Shown here one piece after another: positions 37,808 through 46,375 of a DNA stretch of 64,000 nucleotides. Below the pieces are notes generated by a model. That model was given only the letters and a program-made list of their open reading frames with translations, ran no database searches and was not told where the DNA came from. The translations under genes and the position numbers were made by a program. How positions within the stretch are numbered: the stretch's first letter is position 1; each line of letters opens with the position of its first letter. This stretch comes from an uncultured Cyclobacteriaceae bacterium (GTDB lineage Bacteria > Bacteroidota > Bacteroidia > Cytophagales > Cyclobacteriaceae), in the NCBI GenBank assembly GCA_947492745.1, contig CANLOE010000019.1, positions 1-64,000 on the forward strand, written 5' to 3'.

Positions 37808-37976
37808 AACCCAGAATGTTCGTTGGAACTTCGTCATGAGGACTTAAATGGCAATACATCAGTGCGTTTTCTTGGATTCAGCGTAGCACCGCTACGGTTA
37901 ATTCGAAAAACGCATTCATTTACTGATTTGAAGCCAGTTAAGTCCGGAATAGATTTTCTAATGGACATTTTGGGTT
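37808..37976. repeat. Family C hairpin element
   Basis: 169 bp from AACCCAGAATGTTCGTTGGA to GGACATTTTGGGTT, hairpin CGTAGC-ACC-GCTACG. Nearly identical to the copy at 37250-37420 and to the inverted copy at 56437-56605. Confidence 0.8.
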
Positions 37977-38128
37977 AAATGTTTTTTAAAGGGAATCAGC
38001 GAATTATCATTTATCGATGCTACGATTTATTTTCATCGGAATCAATGAACTATCGTTTCATGAGCACTTATGAAAATCAGTAGCATAGTGGAAAAATGCA
38101 TGACCCATGATAAAGTAGCGCCGGACAA

Positions 38129-38785
38129 TCAAAAAGTCATCTCAGGGACATTATCAGGAACATGTAATTTGCCTTGAGTAGCAGCTTTGATATCATCTAC
38201 ACTGACACCGGGGGCACGTTCCAATAACTGGAATCCTCCTGTAGGCAATATATCCAATACGGCCATGTTGGTTACTATCTTCTTTACACAAGAGAGTCCT
38301 GTTATAGGCAGACTACACTTTTTGAGCAGTTTAGAGTCGCCCGATCGACTAGTGTGCTGCATGGCCACGATAATGTTATCTGCCGAGGCGACAAGATCCA
38401 TCGCGCCCCCCATGCCTTTGACCATTTTGCCCGGAATTTTCCAATTGGCCAGATCACCATTTTCAGATACTTCCATAGCTCCCAGAATGGTCAGGTCTAC
38501 ATGCCCTCCACGTATCATCGCAAAGCTTTCTGCCGAACTGAACAGTGCCGAACCTGGCGTCATGGATACGGTTTGCTTACCGGCATTGATGAGGTCCGCG
38601 TCCACTTGTTCTTCGCTGGGAAAAGGACCGATACCCAGTAGGCCATTTTCCGATTGTAGTACTACATTGATTTTTTCGGGGATATAGTTCGCTACCAAGG
38701 TGGGGATACCTATACCCAAGTTGATATACGAGCCGTCTTTGATTTCTTTGGCTATTCTTTTTGCGATTCCTATTTTGTCCAGCAT
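38129..38785 (-). CDS. scoB: 3-oxoacid CoA-transferase subunit B
   Basis: 218 residues, the usual size. It carries the catalytic glutamate in QSENGLLGIGPFP (about residues 45-57) and the conserved GGHVDLTILGAMEVSENGDL. Together with subunit A it moves CoA between succinyl-CoA and a 3-oxoacid such as acetoacetate, in ketone-body or short-chain acid use. Substrate choice cannot be told from sequence, so AtoA-type is possible. It follows subunit A with a 134-bp gap, longer than usual for this pair. Confidence 0.88.
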   Translation of the reverse strand: MLDKIGIAKRIAKEIKDGSYINLGIGIPTLVANYIPEKINVVLQSENGLLGIGPFPSEEQVDADLINAGKQTVSMTPGSALFSSAESFAMIRGGHVDLTILGAMEVSENGDLANWKIPGKMVKGMGGAMDLVASADNIIVAMQHTSRSGDSKLLKKCSLPITGLSCVKKIVTNMAVLDILPTGGFQLLERAPGVSVDDIKAATQGKLHVPDNVPEMTF

Positions 38786-38919
38786 CTTTTTCTAGTTTTT
38801 ATAATATTGACAGAAGTCATGGTGTTAGGGAAAGTCGGTGTTTTATAGGATTTTCGATGTAGGGCTTTTCAAAACGAATAGGTCTACGATCACTTGACTT
38901 TGCTCTTTACGGGGTATAC

Positions 38920-39621
38920 TTATGAAGGTGAGGACACAGTCCTTTGTTCTATTCTTTTTTCATAGGCCTTTCCTTGGAAAATACGCTGTACATAGATGCC
39001 AGGGGTATGGATGGTATTTGGGTCCAACTCCCCCGCTGGTACCAGTTCTTCCACCTCTGCGATGGTGATTTTCCCCGCAGCGGCCATCATGGGGTTGAAG
39101 TTCCGGGCAGTTCCTTTGTAAATCAGGTTACCTTCCGTGTCGCCTTTCCAAGCCTTGACCAATGAATAATCTGCCAGTAACCAACTTTCCAAAAGGTGCA
39201 TTTTACCATTGAACTCTCTGGTCTCTTTACCTTCGGCCACTTCGGTACCATACCCAGCAGGGGTATAAAAGGCAGGTATACCGGCACCACCTGCACGTAT
39301 CCTTTCTGCCAGCGTACCCTGAGGAAGAAGATCGACCTCTAGTTCTCCTGCCAATAGTTGTCTTTCAAATTCTGCATTTTCACCTACATAGGAAGAAATC
39401 ATCTTTTTGACCTGACGGGTCTTGAGCAATAGCCCTATACCGAAGTCATCTACACCCGCATTGTTGGAGATGCAGGTAAGGCCTTTGGTACCTTGTTTCA
39501 AAAGAGCCTGTATGGAATTCTCCGGAATACCACAGAGGCCGAAGCCACCGAGCATCAGCACCGCATTTTCATGGATATCCTTAATGGCGGTAGCGGCATT
39601 ATCAACAACTTTATCGATCAT
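38920..39621 (-). CDS. scoA: 3-oxoacid CoA-transferase subunit A
   Basis: 233 residues, the usual size. The CoA-binding segment [20 protein letters not shown] (about 22-41) and [20 protein letters not shown] are typical of family I CoA-transferase alpha chains. The C-terminus has [20 protein letters not shown], as in ScoA. It is the first gene of the pair on the minus strand and should form an alpha2-beta2 enzyme with the downstream subunit B. Confidence 0.88.
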   Translation of the reverse strand: MIDKVVDNAATAIKDIHENAVLMLGGFGLCGIPENSIQALLKQGTKGLTCISNNAGVDDFGIGLLLKTRQVKKMISSYVGENAEFERQLLAGELEVDLLPQGTLAERIRAGGAGIPAFYTPAGYGTEVAEGKETREFNGKMHLLESWLLADYSLVKAWKGDTEGNLIYKGTARNFNPMMAAAGKITIAEVEELVPAGELDPNTIHTPGIYVQRIFQGKAYEKRIEQRTVSSPS

Positions 39622-39959
39622 AGGTATTTTGGTTTGAGTACCTCTAATTTAAAAAAATTGAAAAGAATACAACTATAAATGCTGTACTTTTGATAAGTAG
39701 CTAAAGAAGCGATAATGTCTATTTGATTTCGGACAGGGAATAGTGACGGTTTTCTTATACTATTTCTAATGTACTATCTGTTAATAATCATCAAATTTTG
39801 TTATGACTTATTCTGAGTGCAGAATGAGCTAAGGTCGAACGTTGAATCCCGTTTTAATTTGTGGTAAATTGGTACCTACGAAGTGCAGGTAACCTCTGGA
39901 AATCAATAAACACGGACAAAAAATAAAACACACATTTTAAAACAGGCTCTAAACCCCTT
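39622..39959. other. Intergenic region between scoA and ribF
   Basis: 338 bp. TTTTAAAACAGGCTCTAA at 39935-39952 resembles a family D right end, but no matching left end was found. The rest is AT-rich with no gene. Confidence 0.4.
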
Positions 39960-40889
39960 TTAGATTCCCATTAAGCGTATAGCCATGGCTTTATCTTTGC
40001 TCAGCTGTGCCTTTAGCGCTTCCAAGCTATCGAATTTGATTTCTTCACGTATACGGCGAAGAAACTTTACGGTAAGTACTTCGTTGTAGATCATCATATC
40101 GAAATCAAAGATATGAACTTCCATGACCCGAGTATCACCCGCTACACTGGGTCGAAACCCGATATTGAGCATGCCACCATACCGGCGACCTCCAAACATA
40201 ACATTGACGGCATATACACCATCGGCAGGGATAAGTTTATGCCTGTCCTGCACTACTAGATTGGCGGTAGGAAAACCTATTTTCCTACCGATTTTATTTC
40301 CTTCCACCACGGTAGCCGTCAGCCCAAAAGCCCTTCCCAAGTATTCATTGCCCAGCTCAACATCGCCCGAGAGTAATGCTTTTCTGATTTTCGTCGAACT
40401 GATGCCTATCTCGTCGATATCCTGTCTGGGAATTTCCTCAACCTCGAAACCATACTTTTCCGCATTGGACGTCAAGTGCTCAAAACTGCCCTCTCTGTTT
40501 TTTCCAAAACGATGGTCATAACCAATGACCAGTTTTTTGGTTTTTATTTTGTTGATAAGGATATGGCGGATGAAATGCTCGGAACTCCAGAGTGAAAATT
40601 CTTTGGTAAAAGGGACTTTTATGAGATAGTCGATGCCCTGCTCTTCTAAAAGGTCCAGTTTCTCCTCAAAGGTATTTAATAGCTTCAGGTCGGAACTATT
40701 GGCTTGTAGTACGAGTCTGGGATGCGGCCAATAGGTTATCAATACACTTTTTCCACGGTGGCGCAGGGCGACTTCCTTCAGGCGCTCCAGTATCTTTTGA
40801 TGTCCGATGTGCACACCGTCGAATGTCCCGCTGGTCACCACCGCATAATCAATGGGTTGTATTTCTTCGATGTCGTGGTAGACCTGCAT
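39960..40889 (-). CDS. ribF: Bifunctional riboflavin kinase / FAD synthetase
   Basis: 309 residues, the usual length. The N-terminal FAD synthetase domain has SGTFDGVHIGHQKIL (about 20-34), the HxGH-like nucleotidyl-transfer motif, and GISSTKIRKALLSGDVELG. The C-terminal riboflavin kinase domain has GRKIGFPTANLVV (about 199-211) and the short PVxNIGxRP-type segment GGMLNIGFRPSV. It makes FMN and FAD in the cytoplasm. It begins 3 bp after truB and is the last gene of the ftsX-uppP-truB-ribF group. Confidence 0.95.
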   Translation of the reverse strand: MQVYHDIEEIQPIDYAVVTSGTFDGVHIGHQKILERLKEVALRHRGKSVLITYWPHPRLVLQANSSDLKLLNTFEEKLDLLEEQGIDYLIKVPFTKEFSLWSSEHFIRHILINKIKTKKLVIGYDHRFGKNREGSFEHLTSNAEKYGFEVEEIPRQDIDEIGISSTKIRKALLSGDVELGNEYLGRAFGLTATVVEGNKIGRKIGFPTANLVVQDRHKLIPADGVYAVNVMFGGRRYGGMLNIGFRPSVAGDTRVMEVHIFDFDMMIYNEVLTVKFLRRIREEIKFDSLEALKAQLSKDKAMAIRLMGI

Positions 40890-40892
40890 TTT

Positions 40893-41561
40893 TTATTCTA
40901 TTTCGTCGATGGTTTTGGCTGCTTCCAGATTGAACTCACCGATTCTGGTGCGACGTAACGCTGACATATAGGCACCTACTTCCAAAGACCGTCCAAAATC
41001 CCTGACCAGACTCCTTATGTAGGTACCCTTGGAGCAAATGATCCTAAAGCTTACTTCGGGGAGTTGTATATCAGAAATCTCGAATTTGGAAATAGTGACA
41101 GTCCTGGCCTTAAGTTCTACTTTCTCTCCTTTTCTGGCACTTTTATAGGCGCGTTTTCCATTGACCTTGATGGCCGAAAAGACGGGAGGAATCTGGGAAA
41201 TCTCTCCGGTAAACTGTGGGATAACGGCTTGTATATCGTCAATGGTAAGATGACCGATATCGGTCTCAGAATCTACGGCTGTTTCCAGGTCAAAGGAGGG
41301 AGTAGTTTTTCCAAGGACCATTTTGCCTTCATACTCTTTCTCTTGAGCTTGAAACTGTTCGATCTGCTTCGTCATCTTGCCCGTACAAAGGATGAGCAGT
41401 CCCGTGGCCAATGGGTCAAGTGTACCAGCATGCCCTATTTTTTTTACATTGAGTTTGTTCCTGAGTTTTTTGACAACATCAAAAGAAGTCCATTCGTAAG
41501 GTTTGTCGATCAGGATTACCCTGCCGTTGTCGGGAGTAGGATTACCGTCTTTCATTATCAA
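40893..41561 (-). CDS. truB: tRNA pseudouridine(55) synthase
   Basis: 222 residues. It makes pseudouridine 55 in the T loop of tRNAs. The catalytic motif GHAGTLDPLATGLL (about residues 43-56) holds the Asp, and PPVFSAIKVNGKRAYKSAR and GTYIRSLVRDFG fit the family. It lacks the C-terminal PUA domain, as usual in short Bacteroidota TruB. The start ATG overlaps the uppP stop by 4 bp. Confidence 0.94.
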   Translation of the reverse strand: MIMKDGNPTPDNGRVILIDKPYEWTSFDVVKKLRNKLNVKKIGHAGTLDPLATGLLILCTGKMTKQIEQFQAQEKEYEGKMVLGKTTPSFDLETAVDSETDIGHLTIDDIQAVIPQFTGEISQIPPVFSAIKVNGKRAYKSARKGEKVELKARTVTISKFEISDIQLPEVSFRIICSKGTYIRSLVRDFGRSLEVGAYMSALRRTRIGEFNLEAAKTIDEIE

Positions 41562-42349
41562 TATAGGGCAATAACCAGAATACCCACGACGAAACAGTAC
41601 AAGGCAAAATAGATGAGTTTGCCTTTCTTGACAATGCGGACCATCCAGTTACAGGCGAGGATTCCCGTTATAAAAGCGACGATAAACCCGGCCAGCAAAA
41701 CGATAGGGGATATGTCCTCTGACATCTCCGGGGTCTTGATAAGTTTTAGGGTCTTGATCAGAACAGCTCCAAGGATGGGGACCAGCACCATGAGGAAAGA
41801 AAAACGCGTAGCTTTCTCTTTATTGACTCCAAGAATCAGCGCAGTGGCAATAGTGGCCCCTGAGCGGGATATGCCCGGAAGTATGGCAATAGCCTGTGCT
41901 ATACCGATGACGATGGCTTTCCAATAGCTGACACTGCCATCGTTATTCTTCATGAAATAGGTAATGCCCAGTAATACACCCGTAATCAAGAGCATGATAG
42001 CTACGAATATTATTTTTCCTGAAAAAAATGACTCTATCTGTTCTTCGAAAAGAACACCCACAATAGCGACAGGCAACATGGATAAGGCTATTTTAGCAAT
42101 GAAGTCCTTCTCCTCGTTCCATTGTAAGGAGAAAAGCGCCCCTCGTATCAGTGCGACGATGTCTTTTCGGAATACTACTATGGTACTTAGTGCGGTAGCT
42201 CCATGAACGACGATAGAGAACAATAGATTGTCTTTCGTGCGTACATCTAGAAAAGCTTTACCTAGTTCAATATGGCCACTACTGCTTACTGGAAGGAATT
42301 CTGTCAAACCTTGGATGATACCAAGGATGATGGATTCAAGGATGCTCAT
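41558..42349 (-). CDS. uppP: Undecaprenyl-diphosphate phosphatase (BacA family)
   Basis: 263 residues, seven or eight transmembrane helices. The signature motifs are QGLTEFLPVSSSGHIELG (about 14-31), which carries the catalytic Glu/His region, and ILPGISRSGATIATALI (about 155-171). It recycles the lipid carrier for peptidoglycan and other surface polymers. It is translated with its neighbours on both sides: the start overlaps DUF3098 by 4 bp and the stop overlaps truB by 4 bp. Confidence 0.95.
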   Translation of the reverse strand: MSILESIILGIIQGLTEFLPVSSSGHIELGKAFLDVRTKDNLLFSIVVHGATALSTIVVFRKDIVALIRGALFSLQWNEEKDFIAKIALSMLPVAIVGVLFEEQIESFFSGKIIFVAIMLLITGVLLGITYFMKNNDGSVSYWKAIVIGIAQAIAILPGISRSGATIATALILGVNKEKATRFSFLMVLVPILGAVLIKTLKLIKTPEMSEDISPIVLLAGFIVAFITGILACNWMVRIVKKGKLIYFALYCFVVGILVIALY

Positions 42350-42561
42350 TTTTCTTTATCGCTTTTAGCTAGGATGGCTGCAAATTCAATGATAAAACCT
42401 GTCATGACAACGATAGGCCCTAAAGTGAGACCAAAAAAACCGAAACCATGTGCTTCATTGTCAAGGGTCATGATGATAAAACCTACAATCAAAGTAGCTA
42501 TGCCAATGAGCATCAGTGTGTAATTCTTCTTGCCAAAGGCAAGTTTGTTTTTATTTTCCAT
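42346..42561 (-). CDS. DUF3098 small membrane protein
   Basis: 71 residues with two transmembrane helices (about 14-32 and 41-62) joined by a short loop rich in glycine (EAHGFGFFGLTLGP). It is always seen between ftsX and uppP in Bacteroidota, so it may act with cell-wall synthesis or division; the function is not known. It overlaps ftsX by one base and uppP by four. Confidence 0.85.
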   Translation of the reverse strand: MENKNKLAFGKKNYTLMLIGIATLIVGFIIMTLDNEAHGFGFFGLTLGPIVVMTGFIIEFAAILAKSDKEK

Positions 42562-43475
42562 TAATACAAATCGTCTAATGACAGTCTTAAATATTTGTTG
42601 ATAGAGCGGTAAGTACTGCCGAAGCCAACGATGGCCCCCATAAGTACAAGTCCTGAAAAGAGAATGATAAGGCTTTTATTATCTTGTAGGGATGTCAGGT
42701 CTTCAATATTCCTATTGGCATAGTTGACCATGATAATGATCAATAAACTGGCCAGAATACCACTCATAATTCCGTGTAACGATGCCCTGACTAGAAAAGG
42801 GCGTTGTATAAATCCCGACTTTGCTCCTACGAGCTGCATGCTACGGATAAGAAAACGTTGGGAGAACAGGGCCAGTTTGATCGTATTGTTGATGAGAATG
42901 GCTACAGCAATCAGTAGCACTATGGCGAATCCAATAAGAAAGATACTTGCTTTGGTAATGTTCTTGTTGATAGAACCTAGAGTATGTTCCGGGTAAGCAA
43001 CTTCGAACACACCATTGATAGCCTCTATCTCTGTGCTAATGGCCGCGAACTTTTCCTCTGTATGATATTCTGTTTTTATCTTGAGTATGTAGGAATCCCT
43101 GAGGGGATTGTATTCTAATAATTGAGTGAAATCCTCTTCCGGATTATCTCCAATAAACTCTTTGGCGGCTTGCTCCTTACTCACATAAACAACAGGGTCG
43201 GGCGTGGCTTCAGTAGCTGTAAAGTATTTGTTGTTCAGCGTTTTTTGAATCTTTATCCTCTGATTCTCAGTGATACTCTTTTTTAAGAAAACCTGAATCT
43301 CAACATTGTTCTTTACCGTCTCGGCCAGTTTGCCACTATACAGTAACAACAGTCCGAAAAGGCCAACGACCACGAGTGCCAGCGTTATACTCAGCACAAC
43401 ACTGATATAAGGATAGCTCCCGAGTTTCTTCTTTTTCCTTTTTTGTTTGATTTCTCTTTTCACGGTATGCCTCAA
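42561..43475 (-). CDS. ftsX: FtsX-like permease / cell-division ABC transporter subunit
   Basis: About 304 residues. Topology is that of FtsX: a lysine-rich cytoplasmic N-terminus (KREIKQKRKKKK), helix 1 (VVLSITLALVVVGLFGLLLL), a periplasmic loop of about 120 residues, then three helices, with SQRFLIRSMQLVGAKSGFIQ before helix 3. FtsX with FtsE controls peptidoglycan hydrolases at the septum; ftsE is not adjacent, which is usual in Bacteroidota. The start is either TTG 43475 or GTG 43463; the latter is favoured if the TAAATTTG at 43473-43480 is a promoter element. Confidence 0.9.
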   Translation of the reverse strand: MRHTVKREIKQKRKKKKLGSYPYISVVLSITLALVVVGLFGLLLLYSGKLAETVKNNVEIQVFLKKSITENQRIKIQKTLNNKYFTATEATPDPVVYVSKEQAAKEFIGDNPEEDFTQLLEYNPLRDSYILKIKTEYHTEEKFAAISTEIEAINGVFEVAYPEHTLGSINKNITKASIFLIGFAIVLLIAVAILINNTIKLALFSQRFLIRSMQLVGAKSGFIQRPFLVRASLHGIMSGILASLLIIIMVNYANRNIEDLTSLQDNKSLIILFSGLVLMGAIVGFGSTYRSINKYLRLSLDDLY

Positions 43476-43480
43476 ATTTA
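43473..43480 (-). promoter_or_regulatory. Candidate -7 element for the ftsX operon
   Basis: On the minus strand the sequence TAAATTTG matches the Bacteroidota -7 consensus TAnnTTTG. It overlaps the first possible start codon (TTG 43475), so a start at GTG 43463 would make the message almost leaderless. No strong -33 TTTG lies at the best spacing. Confidence 0.35.
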
Positions 43481-43559
43481 AGAATTATATTCTATTCGAA
43501 GCCACAATATACCTATAAAATGAGAACAAGTTTAGAGTGTACCGTAATGTAAAAATTAA

Positions 43560-43592
43560 AGCCCCAGTTTGAAGGCGGGACAAACGGGGGCT
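43560..43592 (-). terminator. Rho-independent terminator of the sigma/anti-sigma operon
   Basis: AGCCCCAGTTTG and CAAACGGGGGCT form a 12-bp stem with one mismatch and a 9-base loop. On the minus strand it is followed by TTTAATTTTT, 26 bp after the anti-sigma stop codon. Confidence 0.8.
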
Positions 43593-43618
43593 AAAATTAA
43601 TAGACATGGGAATAAATC

Positions 43619-44635
43619 CTAGCGTCTATTGTCTTTGATAATCGATAAGGAATCGATCGTATACTTATCTTTTATTCTTTTCAAAGGCTTTATTCCTTCT
43701 TTTTGCTTTTCTATTGGATAATAATGCCCCGCATAATAGAGATACAGTTGTTTCTCGGAAGCAGTATTGAATTCGAGGATTTCATAGATACTCTTATCAA
43801 AATCTCCGTATAGCCTAAGCTTATTATCCGTGAGTTTATAATGAAACGAGTATTTTCGTTGACTATTGTCCGTGGAAATCTCTATTTTCGAAACTTTTTC
43901 GATCCGTTGGTCTACAAAGCCCATACCCGGTAATCTCACACCTAAGTTTTCCTTTCTGTTACGTGCTATAGGTATTGTTACCGAGGGCTGATTTACGGTA
44001 GGTACGGAAACCTGTCTTTCCACAGTGGGTGTGGAGACTTTTTCTTTCGTAATAGTGTTGGTGTTTTCATCACCTTCAACAGTTTTCTTTTGAATGTTCT
44101 CAGCTACTGGTTTTACTTTTTTGGCAGTAGTATAGCCTGTTTTGTTGTCAGTCTTGCTGTAGGTATCTTCTTGTCGCCTTTCTTCTACTTCCACTGATGC
44201 AGACTGTTTCTCTGATGGTGAGCGAAGGACTGTATTCTCATCGTCATGCTTATTGTTATCTATATTGTTTCCTTCTTTAAGAGTAGGGGTGAAAGTACTG
44301 GATGCCCTAGGTTCGAACTGCTGACCTACGACCGAAGAAGTATCGCTTAGGTATAAAAAACCTCCTATTCCTATGAGTAATGCTAAACCTACGCCGATAA
44401 TAAGCCTTGGACTGATATAGGCCATGCCGCTAGGTGGAACGCCTACACGATTTAGTTTTTGTTTCAGGTCTTGTCTACGAGTGGTTTTTATAGCCTCGAT
44501 AATGTCGGTTTGAAGTTGCAGCTCAGCGCGTAACTCAGGATTATTCGCTAATTGCTGTTCGAACTCCAGCTTTTCAGCTTCGGTAAGAACATCTTCCATG
44601 TAGGTTTCTATAAGGTTTGACTTACTCATGTTCAT
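43619..44635 (-). CDS. Membrane protein, probable anti-sigma factor (second pair)
   Basis: 338 residues. The N-terminus (ETYMEDVLTEAEKLEFEQQL) resembles the cytoplasmic part of the anti-sigma protein at 16.6 kb. One transmembrane helix lies at about 74-94 (LIIGVGLALLIGIGGFLYL). A Thr/Glu/Lys-rich linker follows (about 100-235), and the C-terminal 100 residues are a beta-rich domain (YSFHYKLTDNKLRLYGDFD) without any T9SS sorting motif. The role is inferred from its position 12 bp after an ECF sigma gene and from its layout. Confidence 0.75.
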   Translation of the reverse strand: MNMSKSNLIETYMEDVLTEAEKLEFEQQLANNPELRAELQLQTDIIEAIKTTRRQDLKQKLNRVGVPPSGMAYISPRLIIGVGLALLIGIGGFLYLSDTSSVVGQQFEPRASSTFTPTLKEGNNIDNNKHDDENTVLRSPSEKQSASVEVEERRQEDTYSKTDNKTGYTTAKKVKPVAENIQKKTVEGDENTNTITKEKVSTPTVERQVSVPTVNQPSVTIPIARNRKENLGVRLPGMGFVDQRIEKVSKIEISTDNSQRKYSFHYKLTDNKLRLYGDFDKSIYEILEFNTASEKQLYLYYAGHYYPIEKQKEGIKPLKRIKDKYTIDSLSIIKDNRR

Positions 44636-44647
44636 TCATTTTTAATG

Positions 44648-45187
44648 CTAATCTAGAAAGTCACTCGCCGAATATTGGGATTTGACAAGCTCGTCTAATT
44701 TTTTCTTACATTTATATTTTTTGGTCTTTGCAGTATTGGTGTTGGCAAATTCCAACTTCTTTGCAATATCCTGCATCGACATACCATCAAAATAATAGTA
44801 GGTCAGTACTCTTCTACATGTATCTCCCAACTGGGAGATACAATCATTGATGATTTGTCTTCTCTCCTCTTGGTCAACATCAATATACTCTACTGAGTCC
44901 TTCTCTTCATTGGAGAGTTTCTTCTTTCTCTCCAGTTCCTTTCTCCACAGATTCAGACAAATACTGTATAAGTAAGTGCTTATCTTTGAGGTAAGTACCA
45001 GTTTACCACTAGTGGCCTTTTGCCAAAATACAATAAGTGCGTCTTGGTATATATCCTTGGCTTCCTCTTCAGTACCATTATTGGAAATGACCAACCGAGT
45101 CATCATCCTATAATACTTCTTATATAGGACTTCCAGGGCACTTTCGTCACCAGCACAGATTTTTCGAAAAATCTCTTTTTCTTTCAT
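44648..45187 (-). CDS. ECF-type sigma factor (second pair)
   Basis: 179 residues. Region 2 includes GTEEEAKDIYQDALIVFWQK and STYLYSICLNLWRKEL; region 4 includes YYFDGMSMQDIAKKLEFANT and AKTKKYKCKKKLDELV. Closely related to the factor at 17830-18426. Starts with ATG at 45187. It and the anti-sigma gene end at the strong terminator at 43560-43592. Confidence 0.9.
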   Translation of the reverse strand: MKEKEIFRKICAGDESALEVLYKKYYRMMTRLVISNNGTEEEAKDIYQDALIVFWQKATSGKLVLTSKISTYLYSICLNLWRKELERKKKLSNEEKDSVEYIDVDQEERRQIINDCISQLGDTCRRVLTYYYFDGMSMQDIAKKLEFANTNTAKTKKYKCKKKLDELVKSQYSASDFLD

Positions 45188-45622
45188 TGGCTACTGATGT
45201 TTTATACAGTATTAAGTGAATAGGTAACCATGGCTATAGAAAATTTAACGATTAAGGTGTTCGATCACCATAGACGAAAAAATATCGATGTAATACAAGT
45301 CTCCCTCTTGGCAACTTATCAATGAAGCGATGTGAACCCTTTTCTTTTGGCCATAAACGTCTCATTACTATTCATGCCTTTAACTGCGATATAATATCGA
45401 TCGCGCTGATTAGAATACCTTGTAAAGGTGAGAAAACGTTGATCTTCACTTCAAAATCGAAGTTTAGACTACTTTTATTTATTTGATAACCATTTCCTGA
45501 TAAGCAGTAAAACCCGAAGTAGTTTAAATTTCAATAATTTGTCGAGTGACCTCGGTCTCTTCACTGAAAAGACCTACTGGGCAATGCCAAACAGTTCTAC
45601 TATCTTTTCCTTGGAACTACAA
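45188..45622. other. Intergenic region upstream of the second sigma factor
   Basis: About 435 bp with no gene, repeat or clear promoter element that I can place. It leads into a family D element. Confidence 0.5.
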
Positions 45623-45842
45623 GGGACTGTTTTAAAGGAATTATTTTAGAATCTGTCATCGTTTATTCAGAGTAGGACCGAGCGATAAGAGGATGTCCAC
45701 GGGGCATTCTCAGTGAAGGTGCCGGCCTGTCATGTGAGTACCATGGGCAAAGATAGTAGTGTTATCAGTGAAAATCTCGATGAAATTATATGCTAAAAGA
45801 AGTACATGTGAAAGTAAAATAGATACAGCTCAAAACAGCTCC
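45623..45842. repeat. Family D hairpin element, copy 2
   Basis: 220 bp bounded by GGGACTGTTTTAAAGG and TCAAAACAGCTCC, imperfect inverted repeats. The left 130 bp match 50974-51103 and the reverse complement of 3405-3612. Non-coding. Confidence 0.65.
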
Positions 45843-45870
45843 TAAGAAATGGGGCGGTCCATGAGTTGTA

Positions 45871-46308
45871 TTAGTTGACTTTTAGCCAAGTTTGGGTCCT
45901 GTAAAAAAAACCTAGATAACCCCTCACTTTCAGATTTCCATTTTCAGTCCATATTTTACAACGATAGATATCTCCTTCATCGGGTTTGAGTACCTTTCCT
46001 CCAGTATATTCCTCGCCGTCTTTTTTCATATTTCTGATAATTTCCATTCCGATAATCTTCTTGTTTTTTCTAGGGTCATCATCAGGACATTTATCACATA
46101 TGGGGTCCGGATTCTGGCCTTTTTTTGGGAAGATTTTGATTATTTTACCAAAGTACTCACCGTTTCGTTCAGAGATTTCTACGATAGACTTGACATCACC
46201 CGTTTTATCATCGATTGTCTTCCATTGACCAAGAATAGAGGTTTGAGAGAAGGCTGTCCATGGGGATACCAAGATAAGGAAGCCGACTAGAAATAATTCT
46301 CTTCTCAT
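45871..46308 (-). CDS. DUF2147 family secreted protein
   Basis: 145 residues. Signal peptide to about residue 21 (FLILVSPWTAFS-Q). The family pattern includes SILGQWKTIDDKTGDVKSIV, the CDKCPDDDPRKNKKIIG segment and GKVLKPDEGDIYRCKIW, ending RGYLGFFYRTQTWLKV. Family members are lipocalin-like periplasmic proteins of unclear function. It stands alone downstream of hppA. Confidence 0.88.
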   Translation of the reverse strand: MRRELFLVGFLILVSPWTAFSQTSILGQWKTIDDKTGDVKSIVEISERNGEYFGKIIKIFPKKGQNPDPICDKCPDDDPRKNKKIIGMEIIRNMKKDGEEYTGGKVLKPDEGDIYRCKIWTENGNLKVRGYLGFFYRTQTWLKVN

Positions 46309-46375
46309 TTTGTATTCGCTTTTTTAAAAATGGATTTGTTGAACATCCCTTAGTATAAGACTTTTTTAGACAAAT

